64,000 nucleotides of DNA from Paraburkholderia phenazinium (GTDB lineage: Bacteria > Pseudomonadota > Gammaproteobacteria > Burkholderiales > Burkholderiaceae): the NCBI RefSeq assembly GCF_900142845.1, contig NZ_FSRU01000002.1:310001-374000 (forward strand). Reading direction: 5' to 3'. Below the pieces are notes generated by a model. The model saw nothing but the letters and a program-made list of their open reading frames with translations, was not told the DNA's origin and ran no database searches. Below are positions 26,945 through 37,044 of the stretch, piece by piece. Numbering within the stretch: position 1 is the stretch's first letter; every line of letters begins with the position of its first letter. The translations under genes were made by a program, and so were the position numbers.

Positions 26945-26976
26945 TTTTCGTTGTAAATATATGATAACAATGAAAA
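26945..26976. promoter_or_regulatory. Extended inverted repeat between the fusion regulator and the sugar-binding protein gene
   Basis: TTTTC-g-TTGT (26945-26954) is mirrored by ACAA-t-GAAAA (26967-26976) around a 12-base AT-rich core, with one mismatched pair. It starts 24 bases upstream of the regulator's ATG and fits an operator for autoregulation and for control of the divergent catabolic genes. Confidence 0.65.
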
Positions 26977-27142
26977 TAACCAGAATGGACATTTCTTTCG
27001 CATCCACCCGGAGAGCCTTGTCATAGGATGCAGGCACGGACCCGTTTGCACACGGGCCGACTACATAATCAGATGGCAACCATCTTGAATGGGACTGGAG
27101 TCAGCGCCAAAGCGCCAGCGCCGGTCGACACAGGAGACAAGC

Positions 27143-28162
27143 ATGAAAGGAGTGGCACGCCTCATCGCCGTCTTGGCGACAGTCGTATTCAGCTTAAGCG
27201 CTGTCGCACAGGGAGTCCGGTTTGTCGTCGTATCCCACGCGCCCGATGCCGATCCGTTCTGGAACGTCGTGAAGAACGGCATCGCCGATGCGCAAACAGA
27301 CTTCGCCGTCTCGGTCGACTATCGCAACCCGCCGAATGGCGACCTCGCCGACATGGTTCATCTGCTCCAACAGGCCGCTGCCCGCAACTATGACGGCGTG
27401 GCCACCACGATCGCCGACATGGATGTCGTGCGTGCCCCTGTCAAGACCATCGTGGCAAAGGGTATCCCCGTCATCACCTACAACTCCGGCACCGCGCAGC
27501 AGAGCAAGGAACTGGGCGCGCTGCTGCACGTCGGCCAGCCGGAGTATGTGGCAGGCAAGGAGGCCGGCGAACGCGCCAAAGCCGCCGGGGTCAAGAGCTT
27601 CCTGTGCGTGAATAACAACGTGACCAACCCGTCTTCTTTTGACCGCTGCCGCGGTTTCGCCGAAGCCATCGGTGCCGATTTCAAGAAGTCCACGCTCGAT
27701 TCCGGCAACGACCCCATCCAGGTAGAAAACAAGGTCTTTGCAGCGCTGCACGCGCACCCGGACACGCAGGCCGTGTTGGCGCTGGGCCCGACGTCGGCCG
27801 TCCCTGCGCTGAGGGCGGTCGCCAAACTCGGCCTGACGGGCAAGATATTCTTCGCCACCTTCGACCTCACACCGGAGATCAGCAAAGGCATCGAGGCCGG
27901 TACGGTAGCGTTCGCCATCGATCAGCAGCCCTACTTGCAGGGCTACATCCCGGTCGCACTGCTGGCGCTCATGAAACAGGACAAAACGTCTGATATTCAC
28001 AAGGCCATCGCGGCGCTGCAAGGCAACCAGCAGTTTCAGCAGCGTATCAGGACTTATGGCCTCACGCCGCGCTTCGGCCCGAACAGAGTGGACACCGGAC
28101 CGGGCTTTGTGACGCGGGACAACGTTGCGCTCGTCGAAAAGTACGCCGGACAGTACCGCTGA
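27143..28162 (+). CDS. Periplasmic sugar/polyol-binding protein (Peripla_BP_4 type)
   Basis: 339 residues; the ATG at 27143 follows GGAG. A signal peptide (MKGVARLIAVLATVVFSLS, cut after AVAQ) leads to a ribose-binding-protein-like fold: RFVVVSHAPDADPFWNVVKNG, then NYDGVATTIAD, GIPVITYNSG, VGQPEYVAGKEAGERA and FFATFDLTPEISKGIEAG. This is the Peripla_BP_4 layout used for ribose, inositol, galactose and related ligands. Its genomic partners are an isomerase-like protein and an inositol dehydrogenase-like protein, but no ATPase or permease gene follows, so it must use a transporter encoded elsewhere, or the cluster is incomplete. Confidence 0.88.
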   Translation: MKGVARLIAVLATVVFSLSAVAQGVRFVVVSHAPDADPFWNVVKNGIADAQTDFAVSVDYRNPPNGDLADMVHLLQQAAARNYDGVATTIADMDVVRAPVKTIVAKGIPVITYNSGTAQQSKELGALLHVGQPEYVAGKEAGERAKAAGVKSFLCVNNNVTNPSSFDRCRGFAEAIGADFKKSTLDSGNDPIQVENKVFAALHAHPDTQAVLALGPTSAVPALRAVAKLGLTGKIFFATFDLTPEISKGIEAGTVAFAIDQQPYLQGYIPVALLALMKQDKTSDIHKAIAALQGNQQFQQRIRTYGLTPRFGPNRVDTGPGFVTRDNVALVEKYAGQYR

Positions 28163-28240
28163 AGCCGGCCCCGCCGTCGCGCAGGAATTCACGTGAGCTT
28201 GCGTAGCACTATCCCAGACATTACCCATCAGAGGTTCACC

Positions 28241-29014
28241 ATGTTTCAACTGGCTGTATGCGCTGAAATGGTTTTTCGCCATCTCCCTTTTACCGAACGC
28301 GTGAGAAAGATCGCCGAACTCGGATTCCACGTGGAGATATGGGACTGGACGAAACACGATATCGCGGCGCTACAGGAGACGGGTGCATCGTTCTCCTCGA
28401 TGACCGGATATATCGAAGGCGATCTGATTACGGAAAGTGGAACTCAGGCGCTGATCCAGACCGCCGGGCAATCCATCGAGGTGGCGAAGCGGCTACGCTG
28501 TCCTCGTTTGAACCTGCATGGAACGGGCCTTGACGGCAACGGCATGCCCGTCAGGCCGACCCCTGTTGTGACGGGTGCGATGTGGCTTGCCGCGCAGCGT
28601 ACGCTAAGGCAGGTAGCGGAACTTGGGCGTCGCGCGGATGTGGCTTTTTGCCTCGAAAACCTCAACGCGGAAGTCGACCATCCTGGTGTCCCTTTCGCAA
28701 AAGCGGCCGACACGTTGGCACTGGTGAAGGCGGTCGACAGCCCGCATCTGCGCCTCAATCTCGACCTGTATCACGCCCAGATTGGCGAGGGCAACCTGAT
28801 CGAACTGGTCCGCAGCGCGCTTCCTTTTGTTGGCGAAATCCAGGTTGCCGATGTTCCGGGGCGCTGCGAACCGGGTACGGGAGAGATCAATTACCCGGCC
28901 GTTGCGAGAGCGCTGGCAAAAGCCGGATATCGTGGTGTGGTCGCCATGGAGGCGTGGGCTAGCGGCGACGACGAAGTCGCATTGCACCGCTTCCGGGAGG
29001 CTTTCACGATCTAG
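28241..29014 (+). CDS. Hydroxypyruvate isomerase-like TIM-barrel protein
   Basis: 257 residues from the ATG at 28241 (MFQLAVCAEMVFRHLPFTER), preceded by AGAGG; an upstream GTG at 28193 adds residues with no family character. The chain has the xylose-isomerase-like barrel pattern: KIAELGFHVEIWDW, CPRLNLHGTGLDG, VAFCLENLNAEVDHPG with a likely metal-binding Glu, LRLNLDLYHAQIGEG, and VGEIQVADVPGRCEPGTGEINY. These match the Hyi/IolI-type family. Substrate and direction are unclear: hydroxypyruvate/tartronate semialdehyde or inosose are both used in the family. It follows the sugar-binding protein and precedes the inositol dehydrogenase-like gene, so they probably act in one carbohydrate route. Confidence 0.85.
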   Translation: MFQLAVCAEMVFRHLPFTERVRKIAELGFHVEIWDWTKHDIAALQETGASFSSMTGYIEGDLITESGTQALIQTAGQSIEVAKRLRCPRLNLHGTGLDGNGMPVRPTPVVTGAMWLAAQRTLRQVAELGRRADVAFCLENLNAEVDHPGVPFAKAADTLALVKAVDSPHLRLNLDLYHAQIGEGNLIELVRSALPFVGEIQVADVPGRCEPGTGEINYPAVARALAKAGYRGVVAMEAWASGDDEVALHRFREAFTI

Positions 29015-29167
29015 GCCGCAAAGGCATTCAAGGCTGTCAAAGCGATGGGAATTGAGCTCGAAACAGATTCAGGCGGCTTTTTCCAAATATATCGCAGTCC
29101 ATATCAACTATGAGCCATCAAGGGCGACTTGATTGCTTATGAAACTTCGTATGAAAGGCGCTCTAAC

Positions 29168-30178
29168 ATGTTAAATATTGCCCTTCTGGGTGCAGGCCGG
29201 ATCGGTCAGGTCCACGCCAGGTCGATCTCTGCCAATCCCGACTGCACGCTGGTGGCCGTGACCGATGTCGCCGCAGAGGCGGCACACAACCTTGCCGCCC
29301 GTTTTCAGGCCAAGGTCCGTTCCGTTGACGATATCCTCGCCGACGCTGCGATCGACGCGGTACTGATCGCCACTTCGACGGACACGCATTCCGACCTTAT
29401 CGAACGCGCAACGGCGGCAGGAAAGGCGGTGCTGTGCGAGAAACCGGTGGATCTCGCGCTCGAGCGCGCGCTGGCATGTCAGGCCAAGGTGGCGAGGACA
29501 GGCAAGCCGGTCATGATCGGCTTCAATCGCCGCTTCGACCCAAATTTTGCCGCGCTGAAGGCGGCCGTCGACAGCGGGGAGATTGGTAAAGCCGAGCTGC
29601 TGGCCATTACCTCCTTCGATCCGGCGCCTCCCCCCGTTTCCTACATCAAGGTATCGGGCGGCTTGTTCCGCGACATGATGATTCACGACTTCGACATCGC
29701 CTGCTGGATCATGGGCGGGGCACCATCGAAGGTAACGGCGACGGCCTCGTCGCTTGTCGACTCTGAGATCGGCGCGGCGGGAGACGTGGACACCGCTGTG
29801 GTGACCCTCTCGTGGGCCGACGGTCGCATCGCCGTGGTGAAGAATTCCCGCCGGGCGGGGTATGGGTACGATCAGCGTATCGAGCTTCTCGGCTCCGAAG
29901 GTCTTCTTTCGGCGAAGAATGAACTGGAGAACACGATCGAGAAGATTACCCGCGAAGGCACCCGATCCGCGAAACCCGTCTATTTCTTCCTCGAGCGATA
30001 CATGCGCGCGTACGAGGCGGAATGGGCCGCGTTCGTCCACGCCATCAAGACAAGTACGCCCGTGCCTGTGACGCTTGCAGACGGGATAGCGGCGCTTGCC
30101 TGCGCCGAGGCGGCAACACGCTCCGTGCGGACCGGCGAGACGGTGGCGCTCAGGCCTGAAATGCCTGGGGGCCTGTGA
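29168..30178 (+). CDS. Inositol 2-dehydrogenase-like oxidoreductase (Gfo/Idh/MocA family)
   Basis: 336 residues, the family's normal length. Rossmann motif LNIALLGAGRIGQVHARSI at the N-terminus, CEKPVDLALERAL with the catalytic Lys near residue 95, GFNRRFDPNFAALKAAV, and LFRDMMIHDFDIACWIMGG with the conserved Asp/His. All are typical of IolG, which oxidises myo-inositol (or scyllo-inositol) to an inosose with NAD. The ATG at 29168 gives the classic start; an earlier ATG at 29129 adds 13 residues. Other sugar dehydrogenases in this family share these motifs, so the substrate remains probable rather than proven. It is last in the sugar cluster. Confidence 0.85.
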   Translation: MLNIALLGAGRIGQVHARSISANPDCTLVAVTDVAAEAAHNLAARFQAKVRSVDDILADAAIDAVLIATSTDTHSDLIERATAAGKAVLCEKPVDLALERALACQAKVARTGKPVMIGFNRRFDPNFAALKAAVDSGEIGKAELLAITSFDPAPPPVSYIKVSGGLFRDMMIHDFDIACWIMGGAPSKVTATASSLVDSEIGAAGDVDTAVVTLSWADGRIAVVKNSRRAGYGYDQRIELLGSEGLLSAKNELENTIEKITREGTRSAKPVYFFLERYMRAYEAEWAAFVHAIKTSTPVPVTLADGIAALACAEAATRSVRTGETVALRPEMPGGL

Positions 30179-30318
30179 TGCACGAGGCGGGTTGATCAGC
30201 GGAGTGTGCAGACGCGGGCGGCACTGGAATAAACCGGTGTGCGTCGGCGTTTACCCATGATGCAACCACGTCCCGTGGCGGCGAGCCTCTAGTCGGAGGA
30301 TGCCTGCGGCCAATCATC

Positions 30319-31314
30319 ATGGACAACCTGCTTCGCGCCGGGAGTACCTGCAGCAGCTTGCTCGTGCGTCCCGGCTTCGTTGCGGCCGCGGCCGCTGTGC
30401 TCCTGCTGCTGTGCCTGCTCATCTCAAGGGGCGCGCTTGCGCAGTCGGCCACAGCCGGCCCGCTTGCGCCGGCTGTGGCCGATGCCTCGGTGGCATGCAC
30501 TCACGCCGCCACGCCGGATTCCGCGAGCACGGACATCGAGCAGTTCCGCGGCCTTACGCCTGACCAACAGGCCACGTCATTGCGCATGCGGATCGAAAAC
30601 CACTCGCTGCTGTCCCTATCCGACGCCCAGATCCTGTCCCTGATGGACGCCATGAAGCCGGAGGCCTTTGTCGAGTACGCACGGTCCGACATGGTGCTCG
30701 ACAACGCCTATGAGTACGGCATGTTCCGGCAGGAGCGCGTCGCCGGCAGATGGTCCGACCGACCGGATCACATGCTGATCCGCTACCAGGACAATCCGCG
30801 CAAGGTCTACGCAAAATGGCTGCCTGACGGACCCCATGCGGGGCAGGAGATTCTGTACGACGAAACCACAGACCCGGACAGCGTCTATGGCCACGTGGGC
30901 GGGCTGCTGCGTCTGGTGTCCGGCAAGGTTGCCGTCGACGGCCCGTTCGCGCGCGCCCAGTCGCGCCATAGCGTGCGCGATCTGGGTCTGCAGTTCATCG
31001 CGCGTACCGTCGATCATGACGCGAGCAGCTTTCGTGAAGAAGGCCTGACGGCCAGGCCTACCCGTATCGAACTCATCAATGTTCAGGGGGCGCGCTTGCT
31101 GGCCTGGACGTGGGTTGCGCCGTCGGGGCCGCCGGCGCACTACGCGCAGCGCGTGCGACTGCTGTTCGATCTTCAGCACCCCTGGCCCGTTGGCGAAGTC
31201 GCGTGGGACGAGCGCGGCAGGCTAGTGGAGCGCATCCGTTTCGAAGCGGTCGTGCCGCGCCACTGGAACGGCTCCACCTTCGATCCGCGCAACCCAGACT
31301 ATGGCTTCCACTGA
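30319..31314 (+). CDS. Exported DUF1571-like protein, unknown function
   Basis: 331 residues. A hydrophobic N-terminal segment (FVAAAAAVLLLLCLLIS, then GALAQ) looks like a signal peptide or anchor, so the protein is probably periplasmic or lipid-facing. The rest has the pattern of the DUF1571 family: MLIRYQDNPRKVYAKWLPDG, then GQEILYDETTDPDSVYGHVGG, and LFDLQHPWPVGEVAWDERG. The fold resembles outer-membrane-lipoprotein carrier-like beta structures, but no function is known. It stands alone between the sugar cluster and dgdA, ending 46 bases before the convergent dgdA stop. Confidence 0.75.
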   Translation: MDNLLRAGSTCSSLLVRPGFVAAAAAVLLLLCLLISRGALAQSATAGPLAPAVADASVACTHAATPDSASTDIEQFRGLTPDQQATSLRMRIENHSLLSLSDAQILSLMDAMKPEAFVEYARSDMVLDNAYEYGMFRQERVAGRWSDRPDHMLIRYQDNPRKVYAKWLPDGPHAGQEILYDETTDPDSVYGHVGGLLRLVSGKVAVDGPFARAQSRHSVRDLGLQFIARTVDHDASSFREEGLTARPTRIELINVQGARLLAWTWVAPSGPPAHYAQRVRLLFDLQHPWPVGEVAWDERGRLVERIRFEAVVPRHWNGSTFDPRNPDYGFH

Positions 31315-31360
31315 CGCTGACGCTGCCACCCACGCCCACGCGACATGAACCCCGAGGTGA

Positions 31361-32680
<1,320 letters not shown>

Positions 32681-32716
32681 CTAGCGGGAATGACTTGCAG
32701 TCTAGAGGGCTCTCTG

Positions 32717-32729
32717 GTTTCATAGAAAC
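32717..32729. promoter_or_regulatory. Dyad in the dgdA-dgdR intergenic region
   Basis: GTTTC-ATA-GAAAC (13 bases) is a symmetric site in the 78-base divergent spacer, 11 bases upstream of the dgdR ATG. DgdR is known to repress dgdA in B. cepacia; this is a plausible binding box, although a full LysR footprint would be longer. Confidence 0.55.
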
Positions 32730-32740
32730 GAATAGTTCTT

Positions 32741-33625
32741 ATGGAAGCTAGAAGCGAGCCTAATACCTTGAGCCTTTCACTCGAAATCGATCTGCTGCGT
32801 TCGTTTGTCGTCATTGCCGAAGTCCGGGCGCTGAGCCGGGCGGCCAACCGGATTGGCCGGACCCAGTCGGCGCTGAGTCAGCAGATGAAGCGCCTCGAAG
32901 AAATCGTCGATCAGCCGCTGTTCCAGCGCACGGGTCGTGGGGTGGTGCTGACGAATCCCGGCGAACGTCTGCTGATTCACGCGCAACGCATTCTGCGGCT
33001 GCACGACGAGGCGATGGCCGATCTGTCCGGTAAAGGCTTGTCGGGGACGATCCGCTTCGGCTGCCCGGACGACTACGCCGCCGTGTTCCTGCCGCAGTTG
33101 CTGCGGCAGTTCTCGGGCCAGCACCCGCAAGCGCTGGTGGAAGTGATGTGCGCGCCCACCCCGCGGCTGCTCGAGCAACTGGAGATGCATGCGCTGGATC
33201 TGGCGATGATCTCGTTGCCGGAAGACGCCCCGGACGGCGACATCATTCGCCGCGAACCGCTGGTCTGGGTGGGCTATCCGGGACTCGACGCCGCCCACTT
33301 CGAGCCGTTGCCACTGGCGCTTTCCGATCCGGACACGCTCGATCACGTAGCCGCATGCGAAGCGCTGCAACGCGCCGGCAGGGCCTACCGCATCGCCTAT
33401 GCGAGCAGCAGTCTTGCGGGGCTGACGGCGCTGGTCCGCTCGGGGCAGGCGATTGCCGTCATCACGCAGACGGCCGTGGCCCCGGATCTGCACATCCTCA
33501 ATGGCGATCCGGCGCTGCCGCCGTTGCCGGGCATCGGCATTAGCCTGAAGTTCGAGCGGCAGCGCCCGTCCCATCTGACCGCGGTATTCGCGGAGCACAT
33601 CAGACTGACGCTGCCCCTGCTGTGA
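32741..33625 (+). CDS. dgdR: LysR-family regulator of dgdA
   Basis: 294 residues. N-terminal winged helix: DLLRSFVVIAEVRALSRAANRIGRTQSALSQQMKRLEE, then the co-inducer domain (TIRFGCPDDYAAVFLPQLL, LEMHALDLAMISLPED). Its divergent position next to dgdA and overall likeness match DgdR, the repressor of dgdA that is released by the dialkylglycine substrate. The ATG at 32741 has no strong ribosome site; no better start is seen. Its 3' end overlaps the convergent dehydratase gene by 26 bases. Confidence 0.92.
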   Translation: MEARSEPNTLSLSLEIDLLRSFVVIAEVRALSRAANRIGRTQSALSQQMKRLEEIVDQPLFQRTGRGVVLTNPGERLLIHAQRILRLHDEAMADLSGKGLSGTIRFGCPDDYAAVFLPQLLRQFSGQHPQALVEVMCAPTPRLLEQLEMHALDLAMISLPEDAPDGDIIRREPLVWVGYPGLDAAHFEPLPLALSDPDTLDHVAACEALQRAGRAYRIAYASSSLAGLTALVRSGQAIAVITQTAVAPDLHILNGDPALPPLPGIGISLKFERQRPSHLTAVFAEHIRLTLPLL

Positions 33626-34580
33626 TCAGGAAGCTGCCATACCGCTCCAGATCGACATTGCCGCCGCTGACGATCACACCGACCCGCTTGCCCTTCAACT
33701 GATCCTTCATGGCGCGGGCCGCCGCGAAGCCGAGACAACCGGTCGGCTCGACGACCATTTTCATTCGTTCTGCGAAGAACTGCATGCAGGCGATCAACTG
33801 CGCATCCGTGGCGGTGAGAATGTCGGTGACATCGCGTTGGATGATCGGGAACGTGTGTTGGCCGAGATGCTGGGTCTGCGCGCCGTCGGCGATCGTCTTC
33901 GGCGTGTCGATGTGGACGATCGAGCCGGATCGGAACGATTGCTGGCCGTCATTGCCGGCTTCCGGCTCCACACCGTAGATCTTGCAGTCCGGCGCCAGAT
34001 GGCGCGCCGCGAGCGCCGACCCTGCCAGCAATCCGCCGCCGCCGAGACAGACGAACAAGGCGTCGAGGGTACCGACTTCTTCGATCAGTTCCTTGGCAGC
34101 CGTGCCCTGGCCCGCGATCACATCTGGATGGTCGTAGGGCGGAATCAACGTCATGCCGTGCTGTTCGGCGAGATTCCGGCCAATCGCTTCGCGATCTTCC
34201 GTATAACGGTCGTAGGTCACGACGTTGCCGCCATATCCTTTGGTGGCGGCGACTTTGGCGGCCGGCGCATCCAGCGGCATGATGATGGTGGCGGGAATGC
34301 CGAGCAGTTTCGCCGCCAGCGCAATGGCCTGGGCGTGATTGCCAGAGGAGAACGCCACTACGCCGGCCGCGCGTTGGCGCGCGTCGAATTTCGACAACGC
34401 GTTCATCGCGCCGCGAAACTTGAATGCCCCCATACGCTGGTAGTTTTCGCACTTGAAGAACACTTGCGCGCCCATCTCTTCGTTGGCCGTGCGCGAGGTC
34501 ATGACGGGCGTGCGGTTCGCCGTGGCCGCGATGCGTTCGGCTGCGGCGGCGACGTCGGTGTAAGTCGGAAGATTCAGCAT
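33600..34580 (-). CDS. PLP hydroxyaspartate/serine-threonine dehydratase (BhcB-like)
   Basis: 326 residues from the ATG at 34580; the longer upstream reading overlaps the next gene and is rejected. Fold-type II PLP enzyme: GAFKFRGAMNAL holds the Schiff-base Lys at about 54, FSSGNHAQAIALAA the substrate loop, and CLGGGGLLAGSALAA the phosphate-binding glycine loop. Threonine dehydratases and threo-3-hydroxyaspartate ammonia-lyases share these. The absence of an ACT domain and the partner gene upstream, an ornithine cyclodeaminase-like reductase, favour a hydroxyaspartate dehydratase. That assignment is by context and would need substrate tests; a plain catabolic serine/threonine dehydratase remains possible. 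Confidence 0.85.
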   Translation of the reverse strand: MLNLPTYTDVAAAAERIAATANRTPVMTSRTANEEMGAQVFFKCENYQRMGAFKFRGAMNALSKFDARQRAAGVVAFSSGNHAQAIALAAKLLGIPATIIMPLDAPAAKVAATKGYGGNVVTYDRYTEDREAIGRNLAEQHGMTLIPPYDHPDVIAGQGTAAKELIEEVGTLDALFVCLGGGGLLAGSALAARHLAPDCKIYGVEPEAGNDGQQSFRSGSIVHIDTPKTIADGAQTQHLGQHTFPIIQRDVTDILTATDAQLIACMQFFAERMKMVVEPTGCLGFAAARAMKDQLKGKRVGVIVSGGNVDLERYGSFLITAGAASV

Positions 34581-34633
34581 GTGTTGTCCATCAATGGTTG
34601 AGTGCGTCGCACGACGCGTTGGGTTCAGGTTCG

Positions 34634-35605
34634 TCACCAAGGCCATGCGGGCGCGCTGCCGAGGTTCGACTGGCGAGCGCGCTCGAAGAGCATGCGGGCA
34701 ACGGTCAGGTCCTGAAGCGCGAGCCCCGTCATGTCGAACACGGTGATGTCGTCGCGCTCGCGCCTGAATTGAGCCGGGCTGGTCAGCAGATCGCCGAGTT
34801 CGACACACGGTGTATCCGGTGCCCACTGCGTCTCGCCGATCTGGGTTGCTTGCGTGCGATCGTCGACGACAAGACGAACCCGTTGCAGGAGACCGTCGGG
34901 CAGCTCGCGTTTTCCTTTGGTATCCGCGCCTACGCAGTTCAGATGCGTGCCTGGCTGCACCGCTTCCGGATCGAATAACGCTGAGGCGCCGGGCGTGGTG
35001 GTAATCACCACGTCGCTGTCCGCCACCGCAGCGTTGCGATCATGCGCCGGCGCGATGTCGCAACGGGTGGAGAAGAGCGCCTCGAAAGCCGGATCCGGCT
35101 GTCCCGCCGAGCTGACGTAGCGGACCTGTTTCAGCGTGGGCATCAGCCGGAGCGCGAAGCTCAACTGTGCCCTGGCTTGCACGCCGGTACCGAACAGGCA
35201 GACGGTTGAACTGTCGGGACGGGCCAGTTGCTGCAGCCCCAAACCACCAGCGGCGCCGGTGCGCATGGTCGTGACCGCGTTGCCGTCGACGATGCAAGTG
35301 GGGCGGCCGGTCGCGGGATCGATCAAAACGATGGTGGCCTGATGAGGCTCACCCCCGAGTCCGCGATTGGCAGGCCAGAATCCGGCGGCCTTGAAGCCCA
35401 GCAGGTGTTGAGCCGGTACGTCGCCCGACTTGATGCCGAAGATGCCGCCCGTGGCCAGCGCCTCGCGAACGACTGGGAAGACTCGCCCCTGGCGTTGGCT
35501 GTGCAGCACGAAGGCTTCGCGTACCGCCTCGAGCACATCGTCGGGAAGCAGCAGGGACTCGACGACGTCTTTGTCGAGCAGTACTAAGCGTGCGTCATTT
35601 GGCAT
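34634..35605 (-). CDS. Ornithine cyclodeaminase/mu-crystallin family reductase (BhcD-like)
   Basis: 323 residues from the ATG at 35605, which overlaps the upstream regulator's stop by 11 bases. The Rossmann motif VCLFGTGVQARAQLSFAL and the family blocks IVDGNAVTTMRTGAAGGLGL and LFDPEAVQPGTHLNCVGADT are clear. Family members include ornithine cyclodeaminase, alanine dehydrogenase and iminosuccinate reductase (BhcD). Next to a hydroxyaspartate dehydratase-like gene, an iminosuccinate reductase that makes aspartate is the best fit. The pathway partners BhcA and BhcC are absent here, so it is not the full beta-hydroxyaspartate cycle. Confidence 0.82.
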   Translation of the reverse strand: MPNDARLVLLDKDVVESLLLPDDVLEAVREAFVLHSQRQGRVFPVVREALATGGIFGIKSGDVPAQHLLGFKAAGFWPANRGLGGEPHQATIVLIDPATGRPTCIVDGNAVTTMRTGAAGGLGLQQLARPDSSTVCLFGTGVQARAQLSFALRLMPTLKQVRYVSSAGQPDPAFEALFSTRCDIAPAHDRNAAVADSDVVITTTPGASALFDPEAVQPGTHLNCVGADTKGKRELPDGLLQRVRLVVDDRTQATQIGETQWAPDTPCVELGDLLTSPAQFRRERDDITVFDMTGLALQDLTVARMLFERARQSNLGSAPAWPW

Positions 35606-36224
35606 CGTTGTACACCGTGGCTCGCGATACGCCCAGATGAAGGGCGACAATTTCCATGGCGCGCCTCACTTCCATGCTGCCGGCTTCGCGCAGCTCGCTC
35701 ATGAGGGCGCGCCGCTCGGCTGCTTTCAAGGCCCGCGGCGTGGTGGCCAGCCGGGCGGCAAACTGGTCGATGCGCTGCCGGATGCCGTCGGCGCCCGGCG
35801 GGTCGAGCGACTCCTTCACGCCGGCGGTGCCGTCGGTACTGACGAACTGGCCGAGCATGGTTTGCAGGGTGCCGAACAGCGTGAGATCGACGTTGAGGCA
35901 GAGCGCCGCCACATAGCGGCCGCCCGAGTCCTTGATGCCGATCGACGTGCTTTTGACTTGCCGTCCGTCGGCGAACTGGTTGGGGTAGTTGGCGATGACT
36001 TGCGGATACGACTCGTCCGCAATGCGTGCGAGACCCAACTCGGTGGCGGGGTCGCCTTCTTCCCGGCCGGACAGGTTGTTGTGGATCGCGACGATGGCTT
36101 GATCGGCGTGCAGCAGATCGTGAACGACCACTTCGCAGAAGGGCGCAAAGGTTTCTGCCAACCCTTTTGCCACCTGCTTCAGTTGCTCGACGAGGATCTG
36201 CCGTTCTTTGGATGGATTCGACAT
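35595..36224 (-). CDS. YheO/DauR-like transcriptional regulator (PAS-like plus HTH)
   Basis: 209 residues; the ATG at 36224 is preceded by an inverted repeat. The N-terminal YheO-like PAS domain is typical (FAPFCEVVVHDLLHADQAIVAI, STSIGIKDSGGRYVAALCLN), and the C-terminus has a helix-turn-helix (MEIVALHLGVSRATVYND). DauR and its relatives control D-amino acid and related catabolism. Here it heads an operon with a reductase and a dehydratase, so it probably senses their substrate, perhaps a hydroxy- or D-amino acid. The coding end overlaps the reductase start. Confidence 0.85.
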   Translation of the reverse strand: MSNPSKERQILVEQLKQVAKGLAETFAPFCEVVVHDLLHADQAIVAIHNNLSGREEGDPATELGLARIADESYPQVIANYPNQFADGRQVKSTSIGIKDSGGRYVAALCLNVDLTLFGTLQTMLGQFVSTDGTAGVKESLDPPGADGIRQRIDQFAARLATTPRALKAAERRALMSELREAGSMEVRRAMEIVALHLGVSRATVYNDAK

Positions 36225-36227
36225 TTA

Positions 36228-36257
36228 GACAGAATATATAGTGTTGGAATTTCTGTC
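36228..36257. promoter_or_regulatory. Inverted repeat upstream of the DauR-like gene
   Basis: GACAGAA (36228-36234) and TTCTGTC (36251-36257) are perfect arms separated by 16 bases, placed 3 bases before the regulator's start codon. This is a good candidate for an autoregulatory operator of the regulator-reductase-dehydratase operon. Confidence 0.6.
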
Positions 36258-36397
36258 AATTTTTGCCGGCTTGGTCGAGATCGTCGGCGTGCGACGTTCG
36301 TTCGGCAGCGACTGCGCACCTCGTTCGACATCAACTCCGAGATCGCCGACAATTCAGGTATCCACGTAGTTCGTCTTCGATCGAATGGGAGCGTTTG

Positions 36398-37012
36398 ATG
36401 TTTCAATCTGTAAGGTATGTCGTCGCCGCAGTCGCGGTTGGGTTGTCGGGTGTAGCCATGGCGGCGCAGCAGCCGGCGCCGAGTTACCTGCCTGCGTCGG
36501 CTGTCGCGACGCTCCAGAACGCGCCGGCGATCGTCGAGGGCGCTGCGGGCAAAAACGTCAAATCGACGATCTATGTCTTCATGGACCCGAACTGCATTTT
36601 CTGTCACTACGCGTGGAAAGCCTTCCAGCCGTACGAGGCTGCCGGGCTGCAGGTGCACTGGATTCCGATGGGCTTTCTCAAGCCGGATTCGCCGGGCAAG
36701 GCCGCTGCGTTGCTGCAGGCGCAGGATGGTCCGGCATTGATGCGTGAACTCGAAACGAAGTTCTCCGAGAAGGACGAGTCCGGTGGCATCAAGCCATTGG
36801 CGACGGTGCCGCCCGCGACGCAAACCAAGCTGAACGGCAACATCAAGACGTTTCAGGACCTTGGTTTCGACGGCACGCCGACCATCATTTACATGACGAG
36901 CGGCGGTCGCTGGGCCGACGTCAGCGGGCTGCCGCCGCTGAGCTCATTGCCGACCATGCTGAACCTGCCGGAACAGGCGATCACGGATCCGTCGCTGCAG
37001 AAATTCCGCTAA
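36398..37012 (+). CDS. DsbG/DsbC-like periplasmic thiol:disulfide protein
   Basis: 204 residues; the ATG at 36398 follows GGGAG. A signal peptide (VVAAVAVGLSGVAMAAQ) leads to a thioredoxin-like domain: IYVFMDPNCIFCHYAWKAF with the CxxC at Cys66-Cys69 (CIFC), and the cis-Pro loop GTPTII. It lacks the N-terminal dimerisation domain of full DsbC/DsbG, since only ~45 mature residues precede the active site. So it is a short DsbG-type reductase/isomerase or a thiol chaperone. It is not in an obvious operon. The CIFC dipeptide differs from the CPYC of DsbG. Confidence 0.85.
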   Translation: MFQSVRYVVAAVAVGLSGVAMAAQQPAPSYLPASAVATLQNAPAIVEGAAGKNVKSTIYVFMDPNCIFCHYAWKAFQPYEAAGLQVHWIPMGFLKPDSPGKAAALLQAQDGPALMRELETKFSEKDESGGIKPLATVPPATQTKLNGNIKTFQDLGFDGTPTIIYMTSGGRWADVSGLPPLSSLPTMLNLPEQAITDPSLQKFR

Positions 37013-37044
37013 GTAGAGAAGCACGGATGTGCGCGCTTCGGCGC

